From positions 1-64,000 of the forward strand of contig JAFZPP010000010.1 of assembly GCA_017550285.1 (NCBI GenBank): 64,000 bases of DNA, in the 5' to 3' direction. Below are positions 36,120 through 45,138 of the stretch, in pieces. Both the position numbers and the translations under genes were made by a program. The stretch is from Oscillospiraceae bacterium. Lineage in GTDB: Bacteria; Bacillota; Clostridia; Oscillospirales; Ruminococcaceae. The notes beneath the pieces are model-generated. The model worked only from the letters and a program-made list of their open reading frames with translations, was not told where the DNA came from and ran no database searches. Within the stretch, counting starts at the first letter, position 1. Each line of letters begins with the position of its first letter.

Positions 36120-38183
36120 TCAGTCCTGAATCCGCTTGAACTGCTTTTCGATCTGGTATTTCGAGAGCAGGAACAGCACCGGACGTCCGTGCGGACAATG
36201 TCGTATCTGCTCATTTTCCCAGACCTGCACCGCAAGCGACTGCAATTCTTCTTTTGTATTATGCGTACCGGCGCGGATTGCCGCCTTGCACGCAAGATCA
36301 TGGAACATATCATCCAGCAGATGCAGGTCCGGCTGCGACTGCTGCTTTGCACAGTTTGCCGCAAGGTCCGCCGCAATCTGATCAAGATCGAGCTCCGTGC
36401 AGGAAAGCGGCACACCTGTCAGCTGCACGACCGGCGATTCGCTGAAATCGAAGGTAAAGCCGCATCCAAGCAGCGTTTCCTCCATGTCCTGCAAGGCAGA
36501 GATTTCATCCGCTGTCAGCAGGACGCGCACCGGCGTCAGCAGACTCTGCCGGTCTCTGCATTCGCGTGTGCGGAAGCGCTCAAACAGAATGCGCTCATGT
36601 GCCGCATGCTTGTCGATCATGACAAACTGCTCGCCTGCCTCCGCAAGCACGTAATTATCAAACAGCTCGCCGATGACGGTGATTTTCTCGCGCTGAATCG
36701 CAGAAATCGCGGCATTGCGCGCTTCCGGCTCCTCCGGCAGAACGGCAGGTGCTGCGGGTTCGGATTCCGGCGGTGCGGCAGGCATCGGACGAGCCGGCAC
36801 TTCGGCAGGCATCGGGCGAACCGGCACCGCAGGCTGCGCAATCAGATCGGGAAACGCTTTCAGCGATTCGGGAATCGCCGGCGGAACAGACACCGTTTCA
36901 GCTTCCGGCTCCGGTTTCCTGACAGGCGCCGGTACTGCGGAATCTGCTTCCGCTGTCTGTGGAGCATCCGGCTTCGGCGGCATCATTTCGGATGCCGGCA
37001 CTGCCTTTTTGGCAAAAAGCGGTGCCGGCGTATTGTCATCCGAGCCGGAAACCGGTGCATGCCAGTCGCGCTGCGGACGCTGCGGCGTATAAATCTGCGG
37101 TGTAATCTTCGGCTGCACGGGCGGCACCGGCTTCTCCGATGTACGCGGCTGCTCCGGCTGCGGGAGCTGAAACTCATACACCAGATGATTCTGCTCCAGT
37201 GCGCCGAGCACGGCAAAATATACCGCGTTATAAATCCGCTTTTCATCGGAAAAACGCACCTCAGCCTTTGTCGGATGCATATTGACATCAACGATGCGCG
37301 GTGAGACGCGGATCATCAGCACACATGCCGGATATTTGCCGGTCATAATCAGCGTTTTATAGGCTTCCTCAATCGCGGAGATCAGTGTAAACGAGCGCAC
37401 CGATCTGCCGTTGACAAAGAAAAGCTGATGCGCGCGGTTCGGGCGCGAATAGAGCGGCTTCATGACATATCCCTCGACGGATATGCCGCCGTTTTCCTCC
37501 TCCGCATATTTCACCGGCAGCAGATCGCGCGCAAAATCCTTCCCGAAGATTGCATAGACCGCCGAGAACAGTTCGCCGTCGCCGGGCGTGACAAATTCCG
37601 TTTTATTCTCGCGGATCAGCCGGAACGAAATTTCCGGATGCGACAGCGCAATCTTCTGAAAGATATTCGCCGCCGCATTGCCCTCCGCCGTGTCCTTTTT
37701 CAGAAAGCCCGCGCGGACAGGCACATTATAAAACAGATCGCGCACGACAACGGTCGTCCCCTCGGGGCAGCCGCTCTGCTCAAAGGCAGTCTCCTCGCCG
37801 CCCTCGAGCGCATAGTGCGTGCCGTATTCGGCGCCCTTCTGCCGCGTCAGAATCTCCATGCGTGAAACCGCACAGATCGACGCAAGCGCCTCGCCGCGGA
37901 AACCGAGCGTAAAGATCGTTTCGAGGTCTTCGGCGGTCTGTATCTTGCTTGTCGCGTGACGCAGAAACGCTGTTTTCACCTGCTCCGGCGCAATGCCGCA
38001 GCCGTCGTCGGTCACGCGCAGATAGAGCACGCCGCCGCGTTTTAATTCCGCGGTAATGCGCTTTGCGCCTGCGTCTATAGCATTCTCGGTCAGCTCCTTG
38101 AGCACCGAGGCAGGCCGCTCAATGACCTCGCCCGCCGCAATCAGCTCGGCAATATCCTTTGGTAATACATGAATTTCGGGCAC
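36120..38183 (-). CDS. mutL: DNA mismatch repair protein MutL
   Basis: A 687-aa GHKL ATPase. The N-terminal domain (about 1-330) has ENAIDAG (about 32-38), DDGCGI and GFRGEAL. A Pro/Ala-rich linker (about 340-490) leads to the dimerisation domain. The endonuclease motif DKHAAHERILFE (DQHAxxExxxxE type, Lys for Gln) and CPHGRP are present, so this is a nicking MutL as in organisms lacking MutH. The start is a GTG preceded by AAAGGA. It is downstream of mutS, separated by a broken gene. Confidence 0.95.
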   Translation of the reverse strand: MPEIHVLPKDIAELIAAGEVIERPASVLKELTENAIDAGAKRITAELKRGGVLYLRVTDDGCGIAPEQVKTAFLRHATSKIQTAEDLETIFTLGFRGEALASICAVSRMEILTRQKGAEYGTHYALEGGEETAFEQSGCPEGTTVVVRDLFYNVPVRAGFLKKDTAEGNAAANIFQKIALSHPEISFRLIRENKTEFVTPGDGELFSAVYAIFGKDFARDLLPVKYAEEENGGISVEGYVMKPLYSRPNRAHQLFFVNGRSVRSFTLISAIEEAYKTLIMTGKYPACVLMIRVSPRIVDVNMHPTKAEVRFSDEKRIYNAVYFAVLGALEQNHLVYEFQLPQPEQPRTSEKPVPPVQPKITPQIYTPQRPQRDWHAPVSGSDDNTPAPLFAKKAVPASEMMPPKPDAPQTAEADSAVPAPVRKPEPEAETVSVPPAIPESLKAFPDLIAQPAVPVRPMPAEVPARPMPAAPPESEPAAPAVLPEEPEARNAAISAIQREKITVIGELFDNYVLAEAGEQFVMIDKHAAHERILFERFRTRECRDRQSLLTPVRVLLTADEISALQDMEETLLGCGFTFDFSESPVVQLTGVPLSCTELDLDQIAADLAANCAKQQSQPDLHLLDDMFHDLACKAAIRAGTHNTKEELQSLAVQVWENEQIRHCPHGRPVLFLLSKYQIEKQFKRIQD

Positions 38184-38216
38184 TGCTTTTTCCTTTCTAA
38201 GCGAGCCTTTCGACGC

Positions 38217-38618
38217 TCACCAGTCCTCCTGTATCTCCGTATGCAAAAGCTGCTCCAATCCGTCAAATACCGTCTGAATCCGTGCATCCTTCCGGACGCC
38301 CCAATATAAGTCGTCTGTTGTGACAATCCCGATGTAATTCGTTTTTTCGGGATCATAGTCCTTGCCGCTCCAGTTGTCGTAATCCTTCACGCACATCGGC
38401 GAAATGCTGAGAAACGGATTCTGCGATGTGAACCGATCCGCCGGAAACAGCCCGTGCTGCGCAGAAAATCCTCAATTACGGCTGTATCCCATGTCTCGGA
38501 GATATCGCGTGTTTTGAAATGATAATAGACATAATCCATATTCAAAATCTCATAATAACGGGTTGTATGCGGCGGCGGAGAGCCGCCCCGACTGAGAGAG
38601 CAGCGAGCCGTCACACAT
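38217..38618 (-). pseudogene. Twice-frameshifted remnant between mutS and mutL
   Basis: Three coherent peptide fragments follow one another but need two compensating shifts. The first is a short N-terminal piece from the ATG at 38618, stopped at 38550. The middle piece includes MDYVYYHFKTRDISETWD (from 38539). The C-terminal piece is HGLFPADRFTSQNP onward through TNYIGIVTTDDLYWGV, ending at the TGA at 38219. The first and last fragments are in the same frame and the middle is offset, with breaks near 38552 and 38462. The family is unknown to me. It may be a decayed gene or two sequence errors. Confidence 0.6.
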
Positions 38619-38665
38619 GAAGTGCAGAATAAAGGCGAAGCAAAACGGCAGCCGGCACTGCCGGC

Positions 38666-41293
38666 TCAGTGCAGCATTGCGGTCAGATCAAGCAGCAGCT
38701 CGCGGCATTCGGCATCGGAAAGCTCATTGACATGCGTCTTGGAGAGCTGCGAAATGACTTGCGCATCCGCATCCGCCGAGAAGGACATCTGCCCTGCGGA
38801 TTCCGCCGCAAGTTTTGCCGCATAGGATTCCTTCTCCGCCTTCGACTGTGCTTCCAATTCCGTCAGCAATGCCCGCGCACGGTTCGTCACCTGCGTCGGC
38901 AGTCCCGCCAGCTTTGCAACCTCGATGCCGTAGCTGTCGTCCGCGGCGCCGTCCACAATTTTGCGCAGAAAACGAATCGTATCCCCGTGCTTTTTCACGG
39001 CAACGCTGAGATTCCGCACGCCCTCGCACTGTCCTTCGAGCATCGTCAGCTCATGATAATGCGTCGCAAAGAGCGTCTTGCAGCCGATCTTCTTTCCGGC
39101 GATGAATTCTGCAACGGCACGCGCAATGCTAATGCCGTCAAAGGTCGATGTGCCGCGTCCGACCTCATCGAGCACGACAAGGCTGTTGACCGTTGCACGT
39201 TTCAGAATCGTCGATACTTCGTGCATTTCGACCATGAATGTCGATTCGCCTGCGGTCAGGTCGTCGGATGCGCCGACGCGCGTGAAAATCTGATCGACAA
39301 CCGAAATTTTCGCGTAGGATGCAGGCACAAAGCTGCCCATCTGCGCCATGAGAACAATCAGCGCGGTCTGGCGCATATAGGTCGATTTACCGCTCATATT
39401 CGGTCCGGTGATGATCGCCAGACGGTTCGCCTTCTGATCGAGCAGGACATCATTCGGCACAAAAACCGAATCCGTCAGCATCTGCTCGACAACCGGATGC
39501 CGTCCGTCATGGATTTCGATTCTGCCGTCCACGGCGATTTCCGGCTTGCAGTATTCGTTTTCGAGCGCCGTCAGTGCGAGCGAACAGAGCACATCGACCT
39601 GCGCGACTGCCGCAGCGGTCTCCTGCACCGTTTTGAGCTGCTGCGCAAGAAATTCACGCAGCTCCGAGAAAATCACGCTTTCCAGCGCCAGTGCTTTATC
39701 CTTTGCGCCGACAATCGTATTCTCCGCATCGCGCAGCTCCTGCGTGATGTAGCGCTCACAGTTTGCGAGCGTCTGCTTGCGAATCCACTCCGGCGGTACC
39801 TGCTCGTAATACGAACGCGACACCTCGAGATAATAGCCGAACACGCGGTTATAGCCGGTTTTCAGGTTCTTGATGCCGGTGCGCTCGCGTTCGCGCGATT
39901 CGATCTCGTTAATCAGATCGGCGCCGTGGTTCATTGCATGGCGCAGTGCATCGAGCTCCTGATGAAAGCCGTCCCGAATGACGCCGCCGTCCTTGATCAG
40001 CAGCGGCGGCTCATCCACAAGCGCCCGCTCAATCAGATCGGAAATCTCCGTCAGCGGCGAGATATCGGCTTCGAGCTTTGTCAGCAGCTTGGACTGCGTC
40101 AGCGTCCGGAGCTGCTCCTTGATTGCCGGTAATTGCAGCGCCGTCTGCGAAAGCGCCTTCATATCGCGCGGTGTCGCCTTCTGGAACATCACGCGCGACA
40201 TCAGCCGTTCCAGATCAAAGACCTGATCGAGCAGCGACCGCAATTCTGTCATAGCGACGCTGTTTTTCATCAGCAGTTCAACGGCATTCAGCCGGTCCAT
40301 GATGCGGACGGGCTGCGTCAGCGGCTGCTCAATCCATGTGCGGAGCATACGCCGTCCCATGGCAGTCTCGGTCTTGTCGAGAACGCCGAGCAGCGAACCC
40401 TTTTTCTCATGGGAACGCAGCGTTTCCGTCAGCTCGAGATTGCGCCGTGCATTGGAATCGAGTCCCATAACGCCGTCCTTGCCGTGCACGGTGATCTCGG
40501 TAAAGCGCCCGACGATTGCGCGCTGCGTCTCTGCGATATACTGGAACAGTCCGCAGCAAACCGCAGCATCTGCGCCGTTTTCGGAAAGTCCGAGCGCCTT
40601 GAAGGAATCCGCACCGCACTGTTTCAAAACCGTTTCGCGCTGGTTGTTCACGGAAAAGCAATCGTCATCGCGCAGCGTGACCATGCAGGTCGTGCGTGTT
40701 TTCAGGAAGTCCGCAACGGGCTTGTAATCGAGAAAATCCTTCGTAATCAGCAGCTCGGAGGGATGATAGCGGTCAATCAGGCTGATGAGATCGTCGGTGC
40801 GGGATTTGCCCTCGAGCTTATGCAGATTCACCGCACCCGTCGAGATATCCGCCGCACAGAATGCAATCTCCTCATCCCTGCTCCACACCGCCGCAAGATA
40901 ATTACAATTTGATTCGTCGAGCATGCTGGATTCGATCAGCGTGCCGGGCGTCACAACGCGGATGACACCGCGCTCAACAAGGCCCTTGGCAAGCGCCGGA
41001 TCCTCCATTTGCTCGCAGATCGCAACGCGGTAGCCGAGATTCACAAGCCGCTTGAGATACTGCTCCACGGAATGATACGGAACGCCGCACATCGGCGCTC
41101 TTGTCGGCAGTCCGCAGTCCCTGCCAGTCAGTGTCAGCTCCAGCAGCTTTGATACGAGGATCGCGTCATCGAAAAACATCTCGTAAAAATCACCGAGACG
41201 GAAGAACACGATCGCATCCCCCGATGCATCCTTGACAGCCAGATACTGCTGCATCATCGGGGAGAGCTTGGAGCGGTCGATCTCGACTGCCAT
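38666..41293 (-). CDS. mutS: DNA mismatch repair protein MutS
   Basis: An 875-aa mismatch-recognition ATPase. The N-terminal FxE-type motif is in the FFRLGDFYEMFFDDA region (about 30-45). Walker A GPNMSGKST is at about 629-637, Walker B VVLDEVGRGTSTFDG at about 705 and the signature ELTM/ATHYHEL region beyond. The start at 41293 gives MAVEIDRSKLSPMMQQYL, matching the usual MutS N-terminus; longer frames run into the previous gene. It begins 1 bp after the YlbF-like gene. The ribosome site is weak, suggesting coupling. Confidence 0.95.
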   Translation of the reverse strand: MAVEIDRSKLSPMMQQYLAVKDASGDAIVFFRLGDFYEMFFDDAILVSKLLELTLTGRDCGLPTRAPMCGVPYHSVEQYLKRLVNLGYRVAICEQMEDPALAKGLVERGVIRVVTPGTLIESSMLDESNCNYLAAVWSRDEEIAFCAADISTGAVNLHKLEGKSRTDDLISLIDRYHPSELLITKDFLDYKPVADFLKTRTTCMVTLRDDDCFSVNNQRETVLKQCGADSFKALGLSENGADAAVCCGLFQYIAETQRAIVGRFTEITVHGKDGVMGLDSNARRNLELTETLRSHEKKGSLLGVLDKTETAMGRRMLRTWIEQPLTQPVRIMDRLNAVELLMKNSVAMTELRSLLDQVFDLERLMSRVMFQKATPRDMKALSQTALQLPAIKEQLRTLTQSKLLTKLEADISPLTEISDLIERALVDEPPLLIKDGGVIRDGFHQELDALRHAMNHGADLINEIESRERERTGIKNLKTGYNRVFGYYLEVSRSYYEQVPPEWIRKQTLANCERYITQELRDAENTIVGAKDKALALESVIFSELREFLAQQLKTVQETAAAVAQVDVLCSLALTALENEYCKPEIAVDGRIEIHDGRHPVVEQMLTDSVFVPNDVLLDQKANRLAIITGPNMSGKSTYMRQTALIVLMAQMGSFVPASYAKISVVDQIFTRVGASDDLTAGESTFMVEMHEVSTILKRATVNSLVVLDEVGRGTSTFDGISIARAVAEFIAGKKIGCKTLFATHYHELTMLEGQCEGVRNLSVAVKKHGDTIRFLRKIVDGAADDSYGIEVAKLAGLPTQVTNRARALLTELEAQSKAEKESYAAKLAAESAGQMSFSADADAQVISQLSKTHVNELSDAECRELLLDLTAMLH

Positions 41294-41294
41294 A

Positions 41295-41708
41295 TCAGTG
41301 GCAGCCGCCGCAGGCGGAGCAGTCGCCGGAACAGCTTGCCGCAGCGGTCGGATCAAAGGAATCCGGATCCTGACCCGCTGCACTGTAGGCGATTACGCGG
41401 TTGATGCCGTCAAGGAGCTGCTCAAATTCCGCACGCGCTGCCTGATACTTCCGCATGGAATCATGCGCCATGATCTGCGAATAGAGACCGCGCACCTCCT
41501 CGCCGAGCTTTTTGACGCGCTCCTCGTCATGCTCCGGCTTATCCTCCTCATTGCCGAGGTCAAGGCGCTTCAGATTGAATTCGCCGATGAGATTCTGCAA
41601 TGCTTCGTCTGCATCATTGTCTGCCGATGCCTTGCGGAATGCAAGGTAACGCTCGTCCTTTTGCAGCTCTCTGCCGAGCTGCTTTGCCATTTCCAGTAAA
41701 TCTGCCAT
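41295..41708 (-). CDS. YlbF/YmcA-family protein with C-terminal cysteine cluster
   Basis: A 137-aa mostly helical protein of the YlbF family, which in Bacillus forms the RicAFT complex acting on RNA maturation and development. The helical domain spans about 5-110. The tail reads CSGDCSACGGCH, a compact four-cysteine cluster able to hold a metal or Fe-S cluster. AAGGAG lies 3 nt from an ATG at 41714 and 9 nt from the ATG at 41708, so I choose the latter. It is directly upstream of mutS, a placement common in Clostridia. Confidence 0.8.
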   Translation of the reverse strand: MADLLEMAKQLGRELQKDERYLAFRKASADNDADEALQNLIGEFNLKRLDLGNEEDKPEHDEERVKKLGEEVRGLYSQIMAHDSMRKYQAARAEFEQLLDGINRVIAYSAAGQDPDSFDPTAAASCSGDCSACGGCH

Positions 41709-41757
41709 TTTCATTTTCTCCTTATATCAAATAATATCAAACAAAATTCATCCGGGC

Positions 41758-42210
41758 TCATGCATAGCCCCATGCGCCGTCCTTCAGCTCCCAGCCGCGC
41801 TCCGGCGTGTGCGTGATAATCCATTTCCAGCCGCGCTGCGTACAGCCCGCAAACGTCGGCTCGGAAAACCTGCCCGTTGTAAAATCAGATTCCAGCACGA
41901 TCACATCGTCCACCCATTTATCCGGATTGCCGATGTAACACTGGAACAGGCGGTCGTATTCCGCCTGTTCCTGCTGTGACAATTCCTCGCTGTAGCTGAG
42001 CTTTGTCATCATGCAGCCTTCAAAATTACGGAATTTGTTGCGCGCCATGGAAACCGCATCGCGGATTTCCGCATTCGTATGCGTATTGGTTTGCTTGTCG
42101 CCGTAATCCACACGCGCAAACAGTGAGATGCCCTGTACCATATGCCAGACAAAGCCTGTGCCAAGCACCGTGGCACCGATGAGAATTGCCGTAACTGCTG
42201 ACTTTTTCAT
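41758..42210 (-). CDS. Predicted exported or membrane-anchored protein, unknown function
   Basis: A 150-aa protein with an N-terminal hydrophobic segment (about residues 5-27) that could be an uncleaved anchor. The soluble part is charged, with CQRGW-like aromatic C-terminal repeats (RGWKWIITH, RGWELKDGAWGY). GGAGGT precedes the ATG. It sits between endonuclease V and the YlbF-like gene on the same strand, but a shared role is not evident. Confidence 0.65.
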   Translation of the reverse strand: MKKSAVTAILIGATVLGTGFVWHMVQGISLFARVDYGDKQTNTHTNAEIRDAVSMARNKFRNFEGCMMTKLSYSEELSQQEQAEYDRLFQCYIGNPDKWVDDVIVLESDFTTGRFSEPTFAGCTQRGWKWIITHTPERGWELKDGAWGYA

Positions 42211-42228
42211 CGCTGTTGACCTCCGTAT

Positions 42229-42957
42229 TCAGATTGTTTCCTGTGATGATTGCTGTGTCTGATTCTGTAATGCAGTACGTGCTGTATGGGTCTCAAGATC
42301 GGCAAGGCGTGTCGGGAGCGGGATGCGGCTCTCTTTATCCGTCAGTGAAAGCGCTATATCGGTTGCCGTATCGAGCGAAATGCCGCTGCCGACCGATACA
42401 AAGACCGGCTTCACATTGTCATGCGTGCGCAGGGCTCTGCCGTAAACCTCTCCGCCGATCACGATATCGGTATAGCTGCCCGATTCCGGCGCAGGCTCCG
42501 TAAAATCCGCATCATGGACGCGATAATAGGTCTTTGCGATGCCGAAAGCAGGCTTTTGCAGCAGCAGCGCCGCATGCGATGCAATGCCCATATGCCGCGG
42601 ATGCAGATAGCCGTTGCCGTCAAAGACAAAGAGCTCCGGCTCCGTTTGCAGCTTTCCGACTGCCTCCTGCACCAGCGGCAGCTCGCGGAATGCAAGATAC
42701 CCCGGGCAATACGGTACGGTGATTGCACCGTCCGACCAGACCTTTTCGGTCACCTGCTTTGTCTGCATATCGAGCACGACGATGCAGCAGACGGCGTATT
42801 CGCTGCCGTCCGGCAGGTTCCAGTAGGCAAGATCAACGCCCGCAACCGTTTGCAGAGATGAAAAATCACGGCTGTCCGTCAGGCAAATCTGACGGCTCAG
42901 TTCCTTCTGCTTTGCAGCAAATGCCTTCTGCTCCGAATCTGTCAGTATCGTATTCAT
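42229..42957 (-). CDS. nfi: Deoxyinosine endonuclease, endonuclease V
   Basis: A 242-aa enzyme cutting one phosphodiester bond 3' of deoxyinosine. Catalytic D42 (GVDLAY), E92 in PGYLAFREL, and D113 in FVFDGNGYLHPR are present, followed by SHAALLL and KPVFVSVGSGISLDTA. The wedge residue region reads YCPGY where many members have YIPGF. The start overlaps the miaB stop as ATGA. Confidence 0.93.
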   Translation of the reverse strand: MNTILTDSEQKAFAAKQKELSRQICLTDSRDFSSLQTVAGVDLAYWNLPDGSEYAVCCIVVLDMQTKQVTEKVWSDGAITVPYCPGYLAFRELPLVQEAVGKLQTEPELFVFDGNGYLHPRHMGIASHAALLLQKPAFGIAKTYYRVHDADFTEPAPESGSYTDIVIGGEVYGRALRTHDNVKPVFVSVGSGISLDTATDIALSLTDKESRIPLPTRLADLETHTARTALQNQTQQSSQETI

Positions 42958-44327
42958 AGCAATTCTCCCGTCAGCGCCCAGTTCTTGACGCCGATCACGC
43001 GGACATCCAGCAGCTTTCCGATCTGCTCCGGCGTGCCCTGCGCTTCGAGCACAAGTCCCTCGCGCGTTTTGCCGAGCAGCAGTCCGGTCTCCGGATCATG
43101 CTTCTCTGCAAGGAACCGCACCTGCTTTCCGAGGAAACGCCCGTTGAATTCTTCGGATATTTCGCGCTGCCGTTTCAGCAGGCGCTCCATGCGCGCGGCA
43201 ATCTGCTCCTGCGTGGAGACAAACGGCATCTCCGCTGCCTTCGTACCGCTGCGCGGGCTGTAGATAAATGTATAGAGATTGTCATATTTCACGCGCTCGA
43301 TAATCTGCATGGTGCCCTCGAAATCCTCATCTGTCTCTGTCGGAAATCCGACGATCAGATCACTCGAAAAGCCGAAATCCGGCGACTGACTGCGCGCATA
43401 GTCCACTGTCTCCAGATATTTTTCAACCGTATAATGCCGGTTCATTTCGCGGAGGACGCGGTCGCTGCCGCACTGCACCGGCAGATGCAGATGATGCTCG
43501 ATATGCTTCGATTGCAGCATCGTGTCAATCAGCTCCGGCGTAGCATCCTTCGGATGGGAGCTCATGAAGCGGATGAAATAATCCCCCTCGATTGCATCCA
43601 GCCGCCGCAGCAAGGCAGGGAAATTGATTTCCTCCCCGAGTCCTCTGCCGTAGGAATTGACATTCTGACCGAGCAGCAGAATCTCCCTGTAGCCCTGCCC
43701 GATCAGGCTGCGGACCTCCTGCTCGATCGCCTCCGGCTGCCGGCTGCGCTCTCTGCCGCGCACATAGGGCACGATGCAGTAGGTGCAGAAATTATTGCAG
43801 CCGTACATGACCGGTACGCTCGCCTGAAAGCCCGATTCACGCACCGTCGGGAGCGATTCGTCCGGCAGACCGGCAAATTGCAGCGTCTCATGCCGCTTTT
43901 CGCCCTGATAGACTTTCAGCAGGCTTTCCGGCAGCCTTTCCATTGCACCGGCGCCGAGAATCAGCTTGACAAACGGATAGGATTTTCTGAGCAGTGCCCG
44001 TACTGCCTCCTCCTCTGCCATACAGCCGCAGAGCCCGACAACAAGCCGCGGATTCTTCTCATAGATCGGTTTGAGTGCGCCGAGTCTGCCGATCACGCGC
44101 GATTCCGCATGGGCACGCACGGCACAGGCATTGAACAGGATGACGTCGGCATCCTCGGGGGTATCGGTCAGCACATAGCCGAGGTCCTGCAATATGCCCT
44201 TGTATTTTTCACCGTCACAGAAATTGAGCTGACAGCCGAAGCTCTGGACATGCGCCTTCGGGGTATGGGAAAAGGTTTCCAGCACCGAACGAATGCCTGC
44301 TGCGGTCTGTGCGCCGTGGTCTGTCAT
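42954..44327 (-). CDS. miaB: tRNA-2-methylthio-N6-dimethylallyladenosine synthase MiaB
   Basis: A 457-aa radical-SAM methylthiotransferase that adds CH3S to i6A37 made by MiaA, encoded 9 kb away in the same block. The N-terminal UPF0004 domain begins SFGCQLNFCDGE. The radical-SAM cysteines are CNNFCTYC (about residue 176-183), and a C-terminal TRAM domain (about 390-455) is present. It differs from RimO (52.8 kb) in lacking the SLGCxKNLVDSE start. AAGGAAG precedes the ATG. Confidence 0.94.
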   Translation of the reverse strand: MTDHGAQTAAGIRSVLETFSHTPKAHVQSFGCQLNFCDGEKYKGILQDLGYVLTDTPEDADVILFNACAVRAHAESRVIGRLGALKPIYEKNPRLVVGLCGCMAEEEAVRALLRKSYPFVKLILGAGAMERLPESLLKVYQGEKRHETLQFAGLPDESLPTVRESGFQASVPVMYGCNNFCTYCIVPYVRGRERSRQPEAIEQEVRSLIGQGYREILLLGQNVNSYGRGLGEEINFPALLRRLDAIEGDYFIRFMSSHPKDATPELIDTMLQSKHIEHHLHLPVQCGSDRVLREMNRHYTVEKYLETVDYARSQSPDFGFSSDLIVGFPTETDEDFEGTMQIIERVKYDNLYTFIYSPRSGTKAAEMPFVSTQEQIAARMERLLKRQREISEEFNGRFLGKQVRFLAEKHDPETGLLLGKTREGLVLEAQGTPEQIGKLLDVRVIGVKNWALTGELL

Positions 44328-44445
44328 CTGGTATCTTCCTTTCTGTTTTCAGCCTCGCCTGCGGATAACAAGCCAACTTATATTATAGCATATCTCCGCC
44401 GAAAATGCAACCGTTCATATGCAATATATAAAGTAGGCGAGAAAG

Positions 44446-44588
44446 AGAAAGTAGAGTCAGAAGTTCGCAGTGAGGCGTTGTTCCATTCCCTTTCGCTTGC
44501 TATGATGAATCGGCGGAACATCAGGGTTTGGGGTGCAATTCACATTTTCAATCTATGCGCGCAGCGCATACCTTAACTCCTACTTTCT
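44446..44588. repeat. Palindromic intergenic repeat A
   Basis: AGAAAGTAG (44446-44454) pairs with CTACTTTCT (44580-44588). Just inside the right arm is the hairpin ATGCGC-GCA-GCGCAT (44555-44569). The right end ACCTTAACTCCTA also ends repeat B near 46150. The 405-bp gap between miaB and the tRNA cluster holds this repeat and the tRNA terminators; I see no gene in it. Confidence 0.6.
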
Positions 44589-44635
44589 CCCTCCTACTTC
44601 CTATCTCCTTCCTGCTTTCATTGCACACAAATATA

Positions 44636-44669
44636 AAAAGCGGAGCACAGATTCCCTCTGCACTCCGCT
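44636..44669 (-). terminator. Second terminator after the tRNA cluster
   Basis: Minus strand: AGCGGAGTGCAGA ... TCTGTGCTCCGCT (small internal mismatch) then TTTTTAT. Confidence 0.8.
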
Positions 44670-44686
44670 GAACAGTATGTAAAAAG

Positions 44687-44724
44687 AAAAAACAACAGCG
44701 CCCCGGGATCACTCCGGAACGCTG
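44687..44724 (-). terminator. First terminator after the tRNA cluster
   Basis: Minus strand: CAGCGTTCCGG pairs with CCGGGGCGCTG (two G-U pairs), followed by TTGTTTTTT, 9 bp past tRNA-Cys. Confidence 0.8.
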
Positions 44725-44732
44725 CGTTGAAG

Positions 44733-44803
44733 AGGCGCGAACCAGATTTGAACTGGTGATCACGGTGTTGCAGACCATTGCCTTACCACTTGGCTATCGC
44801 GCC
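44733..44803 (-). tRNA. tRNA-Cys (GCA)
   Basis: 71 nt. Acceptor GGCGCGA/TCGCGCC with discriminator T (U73, the Cys identity base), anticodon loop CTGCAAC, T-loop GTTCAAATC. CCA is not encoded. Last gene of the cluster. Confidence 0.95.
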
Positions 44804-44813
44804 AAAAATATGA

Positions 44814-44886
44814 AGCGGATTACGGGGCTCGAACCCGCTACCTCCACCTTGGCAAGGTGGCGCTCTACCAGATGAGCTAAATCCGC
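44814..44886 (-). tRNA. tRNA-Gly (GCC)
   Basis: 73 nt. Acceptor GCGGATT/AATCCGC with T discriminator, anticodon loop TTGCCAA, T-loop GGTTCGAGCC. CCA not encoded. Confidence 0.95.
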
Positions 44887-44893
44887 ATATAAA

Positions 44894-44967
44894 CGACCTG
44901 GATGGGACTCGAACCCACGACCTCCGCCGTGACAGGGCGGCGTTCTAACCAGCTGAACTACCAGGCC
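44894..44967 (-). tRNA. tRNA-Asp (GTC)
   Basis: 74 nt. Acceptor GGCCTGG/CCAGGTC with one G-U pair and G discriminator, anticodon loop CTGTCAC, T-loop GGTTCGAGTCC. Confidence 0.95.
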
Positions 44968-44971
44968 AAAG

Positions 44972-45044
44972 TGGAAACTACAGGGCTCGAACCTGTGACC
45001 CTCTGCTTGTAAGGCAGATGCTCTCCCAGCTGAGCTAAGCTTCC
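44972..45044 (-). tRNA. tRNA-Val (TAC)
   Basis: 73 nt. Acceptor GGAAGCT/AGTTTCC with A discriminator, anticodon loop CTTACAA, T-loop GGTTCGAGCC. First gene of the cluster, only 4 bp before tRNA-Asp. Confidence 0.95.
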
Positions 45045-45075
45045 ATTTACGACGCTGATCGAACAGCGCCTTATT

Positions 45076-45104
45076 ATTATAACCGATGATTCATCATTTG
45101 TCAA
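45076..45104 (-). promoter_or_regulatory. Consensus promoter of the tRNA operon
   Basis: TTGACA (45104-45099), 17 bp, TATAAT (45081-45076), a perfect match on the minus strand about 32 bp before tRNA-Val. Confidence 0.9.
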
Positions 45105-45138
45105 GAGGTTTTTGCAAATTCATATATAAAATTATCAT

